Shown one piece after another: positions 9,667-17,839 of a stretch of 64,000 nucleotides of DNA (its first letter is position 1; the number at the start of each line of letters is the position of its first letter). Under the pieces are notes generated by a model, which had not been told where the DNA came from, did no database searches, and saw nothing but the letters and a program-made list of their open reading frames with translations. The stretch is from Shimia aestuarii. Its GTDB lineage: Bacteria > Pseudomonadota > Alphaproteobacteria > Rhodobacterales > Rhodobacteraceae. The stretch spans positions 124,001-188,000 of the forward strand of contig NZ_JAKVRD010000005.1 of NCBI RefSeq assembly GCF_022814865.1. Reading direction: 5' to 3'. The translations under genes were made by a program, and so were the position numbers.

Positions 9667-9810
9667 ATGACCAACCCGATCGCCGTTTTCCTGGCCGTGC
9701 TGATCTTCTCCGGCCTGGCATACGATCTTATCTGGCTCGATGGTCAGGCGACGCTTCTGCTCGCCCGCAAGTTCTTCCAACTGGTCGAGTGGGTCGCCTT
9801 CTGGCGCTAG
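9667..9810 (+). CDS. Conserved 47-aa single-pass membrane protein
   Basis: Encodes a 47-aa protein starting MTNPIAVFLAVLIFSGLAYD and ending in EWVAFWR. One hydrophobic helix covers about residues 4-21, followed by an amphipathic segment (LLLARKFFQLVEW). From memory, short membrane proteins ending in FWR are common in Alphaproteobacteria; I know no function for them. GGAGG lies 11 bases upstream but inside the hairpin at 9604-9660. It is 86 bp after gap on the same strand and may share its transcript. Its TAG stop overlaps the stop of the convergent beta-helix gene within a shared CTAG. Confidence 0.7.
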   Translation: MTNPIAVFLAVLIFSGLAYDLIWLDGQATLLLARKFFQLVEWVAFWR

Positions 9811-12089
9811 TCCATCCGCACCTTGACCCAGACCTTGCCGCGCACTGGCACATCCCACTTGAGATGCACTTCGTCGCCATTGGCGCCTTTCTCGACCTCA
9901 ACATACGGCATCGTATAGACCGGATTCCCCGCCCCATCCTCGATCCGCCCTTTCGCGACCACAGACTCGACCGTGCGCGCGCGCCATTCAAACGGTAGCC
10001 GCCCCTGCGTCTCGACGACCCAAGTCTGTGCCGCGCTGTTCTGGTCATGCTCGACCAAAAGCGGATTGCGCATCCCGTCACCGACCGCGTGATAGGTGTT
10101 GCCCTCGACATGGATGTTCTTGCTCTTGGTCTTATCCAACTCGGCAAAGCTGGTATCGATCCGGTCCACCCGGTCGATATGCCCGTTGATCGAACGGAAC
10201 TTGTTCCCGGTCACGGTGAACCCGGTGAAATAATGGTTCGCCCCATGCGGTTTCACCACGAGATAGGCAAACCACGACGCCACATGCCCGGACAGGAACA
10301 CATTGTCCGTCACCGAAAGCGCACTGAAAGAGTAGCCGCTGGTAAAGTCAGGTTCCGCCTCGTACTCGTTGCTCCATTCAATCGTGGCATTGTCGATATA
10401 GTTGCCATCAATGCTCGCCGCACAATGCGCCGCCCCAAGCAAGATTCCCGCCGTGCGAAGTCCCGCAGGCTCTGAATCGCCTTGGAAGAAATGGTTGCCC
10501 GTGATGATCGAGTTTGTCCCGCCGATCACAAGGAAATGGCGAAACTGGCTGGCCCTGTTGTTGCGGATTTTCACATCATTGGCATTGGTGTTGATCGCCA
10601 CCGTCTCCCGATCTTGCGCCGGGGTGCCACCCTCGCGCGTCTTGAAATCGCAGCGGTCGACAAGCATCCCCTGACACCCGTCCCCAATACTTGTGATCGC
10701 GCGCCAGCCGGGGCGGTTGAAATGGCAATCCTTGACATGAAACGCGACCCCCGCCGCAGACAAGGCAATCCCGCTCGCGACAGAGTTGCAAAGGAACTCG
10801 ATCCCTTGAACCTCGAAAGAGCTGATCTTGCTGAAGCCGGTGAAATCGAGCACGTATTTGAACCGCGTGAAGGTAAAGGTCTGCGTGCCCTCCGCATCAT
10901 AGAGTGGTTGCGAAAGCGTGATCTCCTGCGTCGCTTCGTTCTTGTCCTTGACGTAGATCTCGCGCCCGACACCGCTCCCCGTGACATGACTGCCAATGGC
11001 GATATTGGCCACGTTGGTCACATTGGTCAGCGTCCGCGACTGGTTCGAGTCATAGCTCGCCACCGAAGTGACAATATCCGGATCCCAGACCGTATCACCC
11101 GTGACATAGAACTGCCCGTTGCGGATCACCCGCCGCTGTTTGTATTCCGTGCGATTGGCGACGATCGCCTGAAGGTCGAGCGGTTCATCAATCGTCACCC
11201 GTCGACCGCCCATATCAAGCGATTCATGGTCTGCGTTGTTGAGAAGCGACTGGAACATCTTCTTGAACCCAAGCGTTTCATCCCCGAACGCATCGATATA
11301 GGCCGCCAGCTCGAAATTCTTGGTCAATGAGAAATACTTGTCCTCCGGCATCGTGACCGTCCCGACGAACCGCACCGGCGTGTTGAAGGTCACGTTGTCG
11401 TCGAGAAAGAACACCCCCTCCGAGACCAAAACCTCGCGCCCGTTCGCCGCATCGTCCGCAGCGGCAAAGGCGGCCGAGTCATCCGTGACCCCATCGCCCA
11501 CCGCGCCGAAATCGCGCACATCGACCCAATCCATCATATCGCGCAAGAAGGCGCTGGTGACATCCTCGATGCTGATGTCGTCGATACGCACCACACCGCC
11601 AATCGCCCCGGTGAGGTCGAGCCCGAAATGCCCGTAGACAGGTTCCGAGCCCCAGGTCATGTCAACACCGCCGCGCGCGCCTGTGCCGATGATCGCGCTG
11701 ACCTCAACGACCGATCCATAGGAGGTCAGCGTCACCTCGTCGCCCGCCTCCACAAGGCCGCTCACGTGGTCACCGCTGCCATCCCCGGCCCAGGCCGCGA
11801 TACGCACTTTCGGAAGGTTGCCAGACACCGCCTTGACCCGCGCTGTGACCCGGAGGTAGCACCCGGGCAGGATCGGCGTCTCTCCCATATAACGGAGCTT
11901 CTGAACCGCCTCGAGCTTCACCAGCTCGAGACAGCCGCCAAAATCCGCATCTGCCGGAACAAGCGCCGCATTGACCGCGCCGTCATACGTGTCCGATCCC
12001 GGCGTGCCATCGCCGCTCGACCACTGGGCCAGCCCCGCCGCAAAGGCCGGTGGCATCAACAAAAGACCGTCGGTAATCGCCTTGTTCAT
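9807..12089 (-). CDS. Right-handed beta-helix (pectate-lyase-superfamily) protein
   Basis: A 760-aa protein without a clear signal peptide (starts MNKAITDGLLLMPPAFAAGL). Residues to about 180 look like a beta-sandwich or carbohydrate-binding module. WVDVRDFGAVGDGVTDDSAAF at about 188-208 is the hallmark entry of the Pectate_lyase_3/GH28-related beta-helix. The following 450 residues carry parallel-helix rungs with repeated N-x-F and G-N-x-(F/Y) turns such as ITGNHFFQG, IDGNYIDN and VTGNKFRS. Rhodobacterales homologues are usually annotated glycosyl-hydrolase-28-related, and a role in polysaccharide modification or a surface layer is plausible. Catalytic residues cannot be assigned. The gene stands alone; GGAAAGGGAAGAG precedes its ATG. 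Confidence 0.75.
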   Translation of the reverse strand: MNKAITDGLLLMPPAFAAGLAQWSSGDGTPGSDTYDGAVNAALVPADADFGGCLELVKLEAVQKLRYMGETPILPGCYLRVTARVKAVSGNLPKVRIAAWAGDGSGDHVSGLVEAGDEVTLTSYGSVVEVSAIIGTGARGGVDMTWGSEPVYGHFGLDLTGAIGGVVRIDDISIEDVTSAFLRDMMDWVDVRDFGAVGDGVTDDSAAFAAADDAANGREVLVSEGVFFLDDNVTFNTPVRFVGTVTMPEDKYFSLTKNFELAAYIDAFGDETLGFKKMFQSLLNNADHESLDMGGRRVTIDEPLDLQAIVANRTEYKQRRVIRNGQFYVTGDTVWDPDIVTSVASYDSNQSRTLTNVTNVANIAIGSHVTGSGVGREIYVKDKNEATQEITLSQPLYDAEGTQTFTFTRFKYVLDFTGFSKISSFEVQGIEFLCNSVASGIALSAAGVAFHVKDCHFNRPGWRAITSIGDGCQGMLVDRCDFKTREGGTPAQDRETVAINTNANDVKIRNNRASQFRHFLVIGGTNSIITGNHFFQGDSEPAGLRTAGILLGAAHCAASIDGNYIDNATIEWSNEYEAEPDFTSGYSFSALSVTDNVFLSGHVASWFAYLVVKPHGANHYFTGFTVTGNKFRSINGHIDRVDRIDTSFAELDKTKSKNIHVEGNTYHAVGDGMRNPLLVEHDQNSAAQTWVVETQGRLPFEWRARTVESVVAKGRIEDGAGNPVYTMPYVEVEKGANGDEVHLKWDVPVRGKVWVKVRMD

Positions 12090-12225
12090 CTCTTCCCTTT
12101 CCTGATCGCTCAGCGCATGGGGCGCATGACTTCGGAAAGGGAAATATCAACCGCGCCTTAACGCGCCCCGACAGCACCGTGACGGTGCCTGTCGACCCAA
12201 GCGATTTCGAAAAACCTTGCCCGCC

Positions 12226-12621
12226 TCAGACGCCCACATCAGGAAGCGGCAGGCGCTGCACCGCGTTGATGCGCCACGCGCCCTCATGTTCGACCATCTG
12301 GTAGTCGAATAGGTGCATCGCCCCGCCACTATCCTCGACCAGCACCTTTTGCCAAAGATTGCCCGCAATCTCGCGCCGTTCAAGAAGCCGGACATACCCC
12401 GGTTGCCAGACTTCAGGATATCCCGTCCGTACCATCGTGCCGAACCGCTCTGACGAGCCAAAGAAGCGCTGAAGTCTCGGGCTGGCATAGGAAAACGCAT
12501 CCTCGACATCGCCCGCCCGAAACGCATCCATCTGCGCCCCGATCACCTGTTTTATTCCTTGCTCAGAGGCGCTCGCCGCGAGCCCCCAAAGCGTCATCGC
12601 CATCACCAAGATCATCCGCAT
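12226..12621 (-). CDS. DUF4864 domain exported protein
   Basis: A 131-aa protein with an N-terminal signal peptide (MRMILVMAMTLWGLAASASEQ), so probably periplasmic. The mature part matches what I recall of DUF4864, an NTF2-like fold: QMDAFRAGDVEDAFSYASP near the N-terminus, then GYPEVWQPG and a C-terminal EHEGAWRINAVQ strand. Function is unknown. It lies downstream of the DUF4336 gene on the same strand, separated by the nested palindrome. Confidence 0.75.
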   Translation of the reverse strand: MRMILVMAMTLWGLAASASEQGIKQVIGAQMDAFRAGDVEDAFSYASPRLQRFFGSSERFGTMVRTGYPEVWQPGYVRLLERREIAGNLWQKVLVEDSGGAMHLFDYQMVEHEGAWRINAVQRLPLPDVGV

Positions 12622-12677
12622 AGCGTTTCCTCCTTACCCGGAGAGCTAGCGCAATCGCCGAGCGCGACCAGACCGCC

Positions 12678-12792
12678 TAAAGCGTTTCGACTTATACTTG
12701 AGGCACGAAGATAGGGCGAAACGCGCGCAACGTTCCTATGTTGCGCGCGTTTCGCGAAAAGCTGAGCCTCAGGTTTTTCTCGAAACGCTTTA
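12678..12792. repeat. 115-bp nested palindrome (three concentric inverted repeats)
   Basis: Outer arms TAAAGCGTTTCGA (12678-12690) and TCGAAACGCTTTA (12780-12792) match perfectly over 13 bp. Middle arms are TGAGGC (12699-12704) and GCCTCA (12766-12771). Inner arms GCGAAACGCGCGCAAC (12716-12731) and GTTGCGCGCGTTTCGC (12740-12755) match perfectly over 16 bp around an 8-nt loop. The right edge supplies the TAA stop of the DUF4336 gene. It contains no ORF. It could be a MITE-like or REP-like element, or a processing or termination structure between the two genes. Confidence 0.85.
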
Positions 12793-13542
12793 GCCAAGCA
12801 CCCAGCGGAACGCCCGGCGTAGCTCGGTCACCGCGTCGCCCTCAAACCACGCCCCATGCGCAATCACGATCCGCTCCGGTTCCCAGCCGATCATCTCCTC
12901 GATCCCGGCGCGCAGCGTGTCGTGATGACCCATGAAACTCATCTGCATGTCGCGCGGCATCTGCCCGTCCGGCGCGATGATCCGACCGAACCGCCCGGCG
13001 ATTCGCATCCACCACGGGATCTTCTCCGGCTCGAAATTCTCGATCAGGTCGGTCAGGATCAGGGTCTTCGACGCCTCGTGAAAGAACACCGCCTCGCGGT
13101 GAATCTTGCTGCCTTCGATGATCCTTTGCTTGATCTCCCCGCGCCATGGCGCCTCTGCCGCATCGCCCCGCAGATCATGGTCAACCCGCATCGCGACGCC
13201 GTGCTTTTCCGCCCGTTCCGCAACGCCCGGCGCGGCCCAGGCCTTGGCCTCGGGATAGACCTCCTGCCACGCGCCCACATAGGCATAATGGATCCAGTTC
13301 GGCGCGATGAGATGCCGGATCGGCCCCAACGCCTCGAGCGCCCGCGCCAAAGCCGCATCATAGGCGACCGGCGAATGCAGCCAGAGATCGCCATTCGCCA
13401 GCCGCACCACGGTCATCCGCGTTGAAAACGGCATGCCGTAAAACCGGATCGCGGGGCCATCCACGATCCAGATATCTTTGCCAATCGGCTTTAACGTGTT
13501 GAGCGGTTCATATCCGGTTGCCATGGCCCAATCCTGCGCCAT
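12790..13542 (-). CDS. DUF4336 domain protein
   Basis: A 250-aa cytosolic protein matching the DUF4336 family I recall: GYEPLNTLKPIGKDIWIVDGP at the N-terminus, MTVVRLANGDLWLHSPV, and a metallo-beta-lactamase-like layout with HLIAPNWIHYAYVGAW in place of the usual HxHxDH motif. It ends IVIAHGAWFEGDA. It may be a degenerate MBL-fold protein; enzymatic activity is unproven. The start at 13542 has AGGGGG only two bases upstream, so the in-frame ATG at 13524 (MATGYEPL) is a serious alternative. It begins 13 bp after the lysyl-tRNA synthetase stop and is probably co-transcribed. Its stop codon lies in the nested palindrome. Confidence 0.75.
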   Translation of the reverse strand: MAQDWAMATGYEPLNTLKPIGKDIWIVDGPAIRFYGMPFSTRMTVVRLANGDLWLHSPVAYDAALARALEALGPIRHLIAPNWIHYAYVGAWQEVYPEAKAWAAPGVAERAEKHGVAMRVDHDLRGDAAEAPWRGEIKQRIIEGSKIHREAVFFHEASKTLILTDLIENFEPEKIPWWMRIAGRFGRIIAPDGQMPRDMQMSFMGHHDTLRAGIEEMIGWEPERIVIAHGAWFEGDAVTELRRAFRWVLG

Positions 13543-13555
13543 GGCCCCCTGTCGA

Positions 13556-15130
13556 TCAAACCAATTCGCCGGCCAGCGCCTTGTTGATCAGCGCAACGCT
13601 CTCTTCGACGCCATAAAGCGCGATGAACCCGCCGAAACGCGGCCCCTGCGATGCACCCAAAAGCACCTCGTAAAGCGCCTTGAACCAATCGCGCATCGGG
13701 TCGAACCGTTCGCGGCCAACCGAGAACACCACCGACTGAAGCTCATCGCCATCCACCGGGCCATCATAAGCCACAAGCTTGTCGCGCAACTCTTCAAGCG
13801 CCTCACGCTCAAGCTCTGTCGGCGCGCGGTAGACCTTCGTGGGCTGCACGAAGTCCTCGTAATACTTCACCGCAAAGCCCGCCGCCGCATCGAGGTCCGG
13901 GTGGCTCTCCGGCGTCGCCTCTGGCGCATAGCGGCGGATAAAGCCCCAGAGCGTTTCCTTGTCATGCGCCGAGGCAACCGACGCAAGGTTGAGCAGCATC
14001 GAGAACGGCACGACCATGTTCGACTGCGGCACCTTCCCGCCGTGGATATGCCACACCGGATTGTTCAACTGCGCCTTGAGATCTTGTCCGTGATAGGCCC
14101 GAAGCTGCTGGTGGTATTCATCAACCGCCTTGGGGATCACATCGAAGTGCATCCGCTTCGCCGTCTTCGGCTTCTGATACATGAAGTAAGACAGGCTCTC
14201 GGTGCTCGCATAGGTAAGCCACTCGTCAATCGACACACCATTGCCGCTCGACTTGGAGATCTTCTGCCCGTTCTCATCAAGGAAAAGCTCGTATGTGAAA
14301 TGCTCCGGCGCCCGCCAACCGAGGATACGACAGATCTTGTCATAGATCGGCGTGTTGGTGCTGTGGTCCTTGCCATACATCTCGAAATCGACCTCGAGCG
14401 CCGCCCAGCGCGCGCCGAAATCCGGCTTCCACTGAAGCTTTACGTTGCCGCCGGTGACAGGCAGGGTCCATTCCTTGCCGTCCTCGTCGTCAAAGGTGAT
14501 CGTATGATCCTGCGCGTTCACCTCTTTCATCGGCACATAGAGAACCCGTCCCGTCTCGGGATGGATCGGCAGAAAAATGGAATAGGTCTGGCGACGCTCT
14601 TCACGCAGGGACTTGAGCATCACCTCCATGATCTCGTCGTATTTCTCGACCGCGCGCTTGAGCACCTCGTCGAACTGCCCCGACCCATAGAATTCAGTTG
14701 CCGAAAAGAACTCATACTCGAACCCAAAGGTATCAAGGAACCGGCGCAGCATGGCGTTGTTGTGATGGCCAAAGCTCTCATGCGTGCCGAATGGATCCGG
14801 CACCGAGGTCAGCGGCTTTTGCAGATGTGTTTGCAATTCCTCTTGGTTCGGCACGTTACCCGGCACCTTGCGCATTCCGTCAAGGTCATCAGAGAAACAG
14901 ATGAGCCGCGTCGGAATATCCGAGATAAGCTCGAACGCGGTCTTGATCATCGTGGTGCGCGCCACCTCGCCGAAGGTGCCGATATGCGGCAGGCCCGACG
15001 GCCCATAGCCTGTCTCGAACAGCACGTAGCCCTTCTCGGGCGCCTGCTTCTGATACCGTTTGAGCACCCGGCGCGCCTCTTCAAAGGGCCAGGCTTTCGA
15101 AACGAGGGCAGCTTCGCGCAGTTCAGACAT
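13556..15130 (-). CDS. lysK: Class I lysyl-tRNA synthetase
   Basis: Charges tRNA-Lys with lysine. The 524-aa product belongs to the class I (archaeal-type) LysRS that replaces the class II enzyme in many Alphaproteobacteria. The ATP-binding HIGH-type motif is GLPHIGT (residues 47-52) and the second signature is KISKS (290-294), followed by GNGVSIDEW. The C-terminal half is the helical anticodon-binding region. The ATG at 15130 gives the usual [19 protein letters not shown] start. The DUF4336 gene follows 13 bp downstream on the same strand. Confidence 0.95.
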   Translation of the reverse strand: MSELREAALVSKAWPFEEARRVLKRYQKQAPEKGYVLFETGYGPSGLPHIGTFGEVARTTMIKTAFELISDIPTRLICFSDDLDGMRKVPGNVPNQEELQTHLQKPLTSVPDPFGTHESFGHHNNAMLRRFLDTFGFEYEFFSATEFYGSGQFDEVLKRAVEKYDEIMEVMLKSLREERRQTYSIFLPIHPETGRVLYVPMKEVNAQDHTITFDDEDGKEWTLPVTGGNVKLQWKPDFGARWAALEVDFEMYGKDHSTNTPIYDKICRILGWRAPEHFTYELFLDENGQKISKSSGNGVSIDEWLTYASTESLSYFMYQKPKTAKRMHFDVIPKAVDEYHQQLRAYHGQDLKAQLNNPVWHIHGGKVPQSNMVVPFSMLLNLASVASAHDKETLWGFIRRYAPEATPESHPDLDAAAGFAVKYYEDFVQPTKVYRAPTELEREALEELRDKLVAYDGPVDGDELQSVVFSVGRERFDPMRDWFKALYEVLLGASQGPRFGGFIALYGVEESVALINKALAGELV

Positions 15131-15277
15131 TCTTACTTCTCCAGTCGAGCGTCGCCCGCCCCATGCGGACCGACTTCCGGGGTCTATTGTGCCGTTGCAG
15201 CATCGTCAAGATTTTAGGGGCGAAAACGGCGTCCTACTCCAAGCCGAAGCCGATTCAGAACAGCTTGTCCCGCCGCC

Positions 15278-16171
15278 TCAAACCACCCCGGCGCGCGCGA
15301 CGATCCAGTCGAACACCGCCCGCGCATCGACCCGCGCCGCAAGCCCCTCGCGTAGCGCGATATGATAGCCGCGATCCGAATGCGCCACCTCGTCGCCAAG
15401 CCGCAGCACCGCACCGCTTTCAAGAAACTGCTCAAGAAGCCCACTCCAGCAGAGGCATATCCCCTGCCCGGCAAGGGCTGCGTTGACGAGATGGGCATAG
15501 GAATTGAAATCAAGCTCCCGCACCCGGCCCGGCATCGCGCGCCCCACCGCCTCGAACCAGCTTGGCCAGTCGTGCCAATGGCTTCGCGCGCTCTCCATCG
15601 TCAACAACGTCAGCCCCTCGAAATCGACCGCGTCCGGCGCAAGCCCCCGGCGCTGTAGATAGAGCGGGCTGGCCACCGCAAACACCTCGTCACCAAGGAT
15701 TCGCTCTTCCCCCGCGACGCTTGTATCCGGAAGGCCAAAGCGCACGGCAACATCGCCGGGACGCTCTGGATCACCATGTTCTTGGCTGATGATGCGAATG
15801 GTGATCTCGGGAAAGGCCTCTTCGAGATCACCTAGGTTCTGGATAAGCCAGTATCCGACAAATCCTGACGGCGCGCTAACGGTGACGACGCGCCTGGCCG
15901 CGCCGCGCCGGAGTCGCTCTACCACGGTCTCGATCGACCCAAAGCTCGCACGCAGCGTCTGGGAAAGCTCTCGCCCTTGTTCTGTTAGCTGTATTGGCTT
16001 TCGGCTTCGGTCAAAAAGGTGGCACCCGAGATCCGCTTCCAAGGCTGAAATCCGGCGCGAGATGGCCGGCTGTGACACGTTCAGCTCCTGCGCCGCTCCG
16101 GTGAGCGTGCCATGGCGCACCGCGGCATAGAAGGCAACGAGACCGGAGAAGGCAGGCAAGCGTACAGACAT
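15278..16171 (-). CDS. LysR-family regulator divergent from dddW
   Basis: A 297-aa LysR-type regulator. The N-terminal HTH reads FYAAVRHGTLTGAAQELNVS then QPAISRRISALE, and the C-terminal two-lobed effector domain contains GDVAVRFG. It is GcvA-like in style. An ATG at 16195 is in frame, but GAGG at 16177-16180 sits correctly for the ATG at 16171, so MSVRLPAFSG is preferred. The gene is divergent from the cupin gene at 16260 with under 100 bp between starts. That is the layout I recall for the regulator of DMSP-inducible dddW in Ruegeria. It would respond to DMSP or a product; no operator was securely identified. Confidence 0.88.
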   Translation of the reverse strand: MSVRLPAFSGLVAFYAAVRHGTLTGAAQELNVSQPAISRRISALEADLGCHLFDRSRKPIQLTEQGRELSQTLRASFGSIETVVERLRRGAARRVVTVSAPSGFVGYWLIQNLGDLEEAFPEITIRIISQEHGDPERPGDVAVRFGLPDTSVAGEERILGDEVFAVASPLYLQRRGLAPDAVDFEGLTLLTMESARSHWHDWPSWFEAVGRAMPGRVRELDFNSYAHLVNAALAGQGICLCWSGLLEQFLESGAVLRLGDEVAHSDRGYHIALREGLAARVDARAVFDWIVARAGVV

Positions 16172-16259
16172 CATAACCTCAGCGTATAGTATCATGCCCT
16201 TTTAGCGGATTGTCAGAAGGCCGAAAACCCCGTTACGTGAAGCGACAGGAGAACACGCC

Positions 16260-16739
16260 ATGACCATGCACACCGACGCCGCCCCGTTCGAGATCGACTT
16301 CGACGAAACCTTCGACGCGCCGACCCCGGACAATAGCCCCTTTGCGCCCTCCGACCGCGCCTATTCCCTCGATAGCGCGGATGTTCCCCTCGAAGGCGGC
16401 ACCGATCCGACCTTCGGCACCGTGCGCTGGCGGACCCTCGTCAACGGCCATTCGGACGATCCCAAGGATCTCGTCTTCGGCATCGCCGAATTCGAAGCGG
16501 GCGGCACCCTCCTGCCCCATCGCCACCGGCAAGCCGAGATTTACTTTGGCCTCGAAGGCGACGGCGTCGTGACCATCGAAGGCGTGGCGCACCGTATCGC
16601 CGCCGGCGTCGTGATCTATGTCCCCGGCGAGGTCGAGCACGGCACAGTCGCGGGTCCCGACGGCCTCAAGTTCGCCTACGGCTTTGCCGAGCGGAGCTTT
16701 GCCGAAATCGACTACCGCTTTAGCGCGCAAATGGCCTGA
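16260..16739 (+). CDS. dddW: Cupin protein, probable DMSP lyase DddW
   Basis: A 159-aa protein with a C-terminal cupin. Candidate metal ligands are His87, His89 and Glu93 in PHRHRQAEIYFG plus His127 in GEVEHGT, with Tyr95 two residues after the Glu. This spacing (H, +2 H, +6 E, +8 Y, +40 H) equals that of Ruegeria DddW as I remember it (His81, His83, Glu87, Tyr89, His121), offset by six. DddW cleaves dimethylsulfoniopropionate to dimethyl sulfide and acrylate with iron. The divergent LysR gene strengthens the call. Start: ATG 16260, with CAGGAGA about 10 bases upstream. A different small cupin remains possible because the N-terminal 60 residues are less diagnostic. Confidence 0.72.
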   Translation: MTMHTDAAPFEIDFDETFDAPTPDNSPFAPSDRAYSLDSADVPLEGGTDPTFGTVRWRTLVNGHSDDPKDLVFGIAEFEAGGTLLPHRHRQAEIYFGLEGDGVVTIEGVAHRIAAGVVIYVPGEVEHGTVAGPDGLKFAYGFAERSFAEIDYRFSAQMA

Positions 16740-16817
16740 CAAGGCGGCAAGCCCTCTTGCTGGCACGGGGCGCGATGCCTATTCTCTGACAGTGGTCAAG
16801 AATAAGGATGAGCGCCC

Positions 16818-17240
16818 GTGCCCCAAGACACCCCGACCCCCCTCACACCGCAGGATAGCCTCGTGGCTGTCATGGTCGCGATTTCCGCCTCGGACGAAAA
16901 CATCCGCACCGCCGAACTCGTCAAGATTCAATCCGCCGTGAACAACCTCCCGGTCTTTGCGAGCTATGATCTCGACCGGCTCAAGTTCGTGTCGCAAACC
17001 GTGTTCGATCTCTTCGAACAGGAAGACGGCCTCGCCGCTCTATTCGGCCTCATCCGCGACAACCTCCCCGAGCGTCTCTACGAGACCGCCTATGCTCTGG
17101 CCTGTGACGTGGCCGCCGCCGATGGCGCCATCGCCGAAGCTGAACTGCGCCTGCTCGAAGAGATCCGCTATGAGCTCGAGATTGATCGCCTCCATGCTGC
17201 CGCGATCGAGCGTGGCGCGCGGGCCCGGCACATGACGTAA
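16818..17240 (+). CDS. TerB-like small helical protein
   Basis: A 140-aa all-helical protein resembling the TerB/DUF533 tellurite-resistance fold. Two acidic motifs face each other: AISASDENIRTAELVKIQ near residue 30 and ACDVAAADGAIAEAELRLLE near residue 105, the DG-I-EE type pair seen in TerB metal-binding proteins. No other ter genes are nearby, so true tellurite resistance is doubtful. The start is GTG at 16818, with AAGGA nine bases upstream; the ATG at 16808 is out of frame. It lies between dddW and the L,D-transpeptidase with no clear operon partner. Confidence 0.72.
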   Translation: MPQDTPTPLTPQDSLVAVMVAISASDENIRTAELVKIQSAVNNLPVFASYDLDRLKFVSQTVFDLFEQEDGLAALFGLIRDNLPERLYETAYALACDVAAADGAIAEAELRLLEEIRYELEIDRLHAAAIERGARARHMT

Positions 17241-17325
17241 CCACACGTTTGCGTGAAGAGGTTTTGACAAACCGCCTATCGCTGCGTCAACATCGTCCGA
17301 CAGATTTCCTAACTGACCGGACTCC

Positions 17326-17829
17326 ATGCGTTTTTCCCTGATTGCCGCGACGCTCCTGACCTTGGCGCCCGCCTTGCCCGCCTTTGCCCAACCCCTCATG
17401 GGACGCGACCTCGTCGCCCACGGCCCGCAAAGCTATTCCGTCTCTCTGTCCCAGACCCCCAAGGCGCCAAGCACCGTGCTTGCTCTCGTCGACAAGTCCG
17501 ATCAGCACCTCAAGGTCTTTGTCAACGGTCGGCAGCGCTATACCTGGCCCGTCTCCACCGCCCGACGCGGTAAGATCACGCCAAATGGCGAATACACCGC
17601 CTATCTCCTGTCGCGCTATCACAAGTCGAGCCTCTACAACGATGCGCCGATGCCCTACTCGATCTTCTTTCATAGCCACTATGCGATCCACGGCACCGAT
17701 CAGGTCTCGCGCCTCGGGCGCCCGGCCTCGGCCGGCTGTGTGCGCCTGCATCCCGACCATGCAAGCGTCCTCTTTGACCTGACCAAACAGGTCGGACTCG
17801 AGAACATGAAAGTGGTGATCCGCGACTAA
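17326..17829 (+). CDS. Exported L,D-transpeptidase (YkuD family)
   Basis: A 167-aa periplasmic protein with a signal peptide ending near AFAQ (residue 21). The YkuD catalytic segment is complete: His122 in IHGTDQ and SAGCVRLHP with the nucleophile Cys138 and Arg140. Such enzymes form 3-3 peptidoglycan cross-links or attach proteins to the wall. The short length places it with single-domain ErfK/YnhG-like proteins without a LysM domain. A possible promoter is TTGACA at 17264-17269 with a weak -10 about 17 bp later. The gene converges on PBP4 with only 10 bp between stops. Confidence 0.88.
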   Translation: MRFSLIAATLLTLAPALPAFAQPLMGRDLVAHGPQSYSVSLSQTPKAPSTVLALVDKSDQHLKVFVNGRQRYTWPVSTARRGKITPNGEYTAYLLSRYHKSSLYNDAPMPYSIFFHSHYAIHGTDQVSRLGRPASAGCVRLHPDHASVLFDLTKQVGLENMKVVIRD

Positions 17830-17839
17830 AGCGACCGCC

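Noticed and set aside
11020-11070. tRNA-like TTCGA sequence (GGTTCGAGTC)
   Set aside because: It lies within the beta-helix gene and no cloverleaf can be drawn around it. I found no convincing tRNA anywhere in the window.
13478-15217. 579-codon plus-strand frame across the lysyl-tRNA synthetase gene
   Set aside because: Mirror frame of a conserved enzyme; Arg/His-rich composition and no family resemblance.
16818-17240. Tellurite-resistance operon
   Set aside because: Only one TerB-like gene is present; no terC, terD or terZ neighbours.
17264-17292. Sigma-70-type promoter for the L,D-transpeptidase
   Set aside because: TTGACA is good but the -10 (TCAACA) is poor; kept only as a remark in the gene entry.
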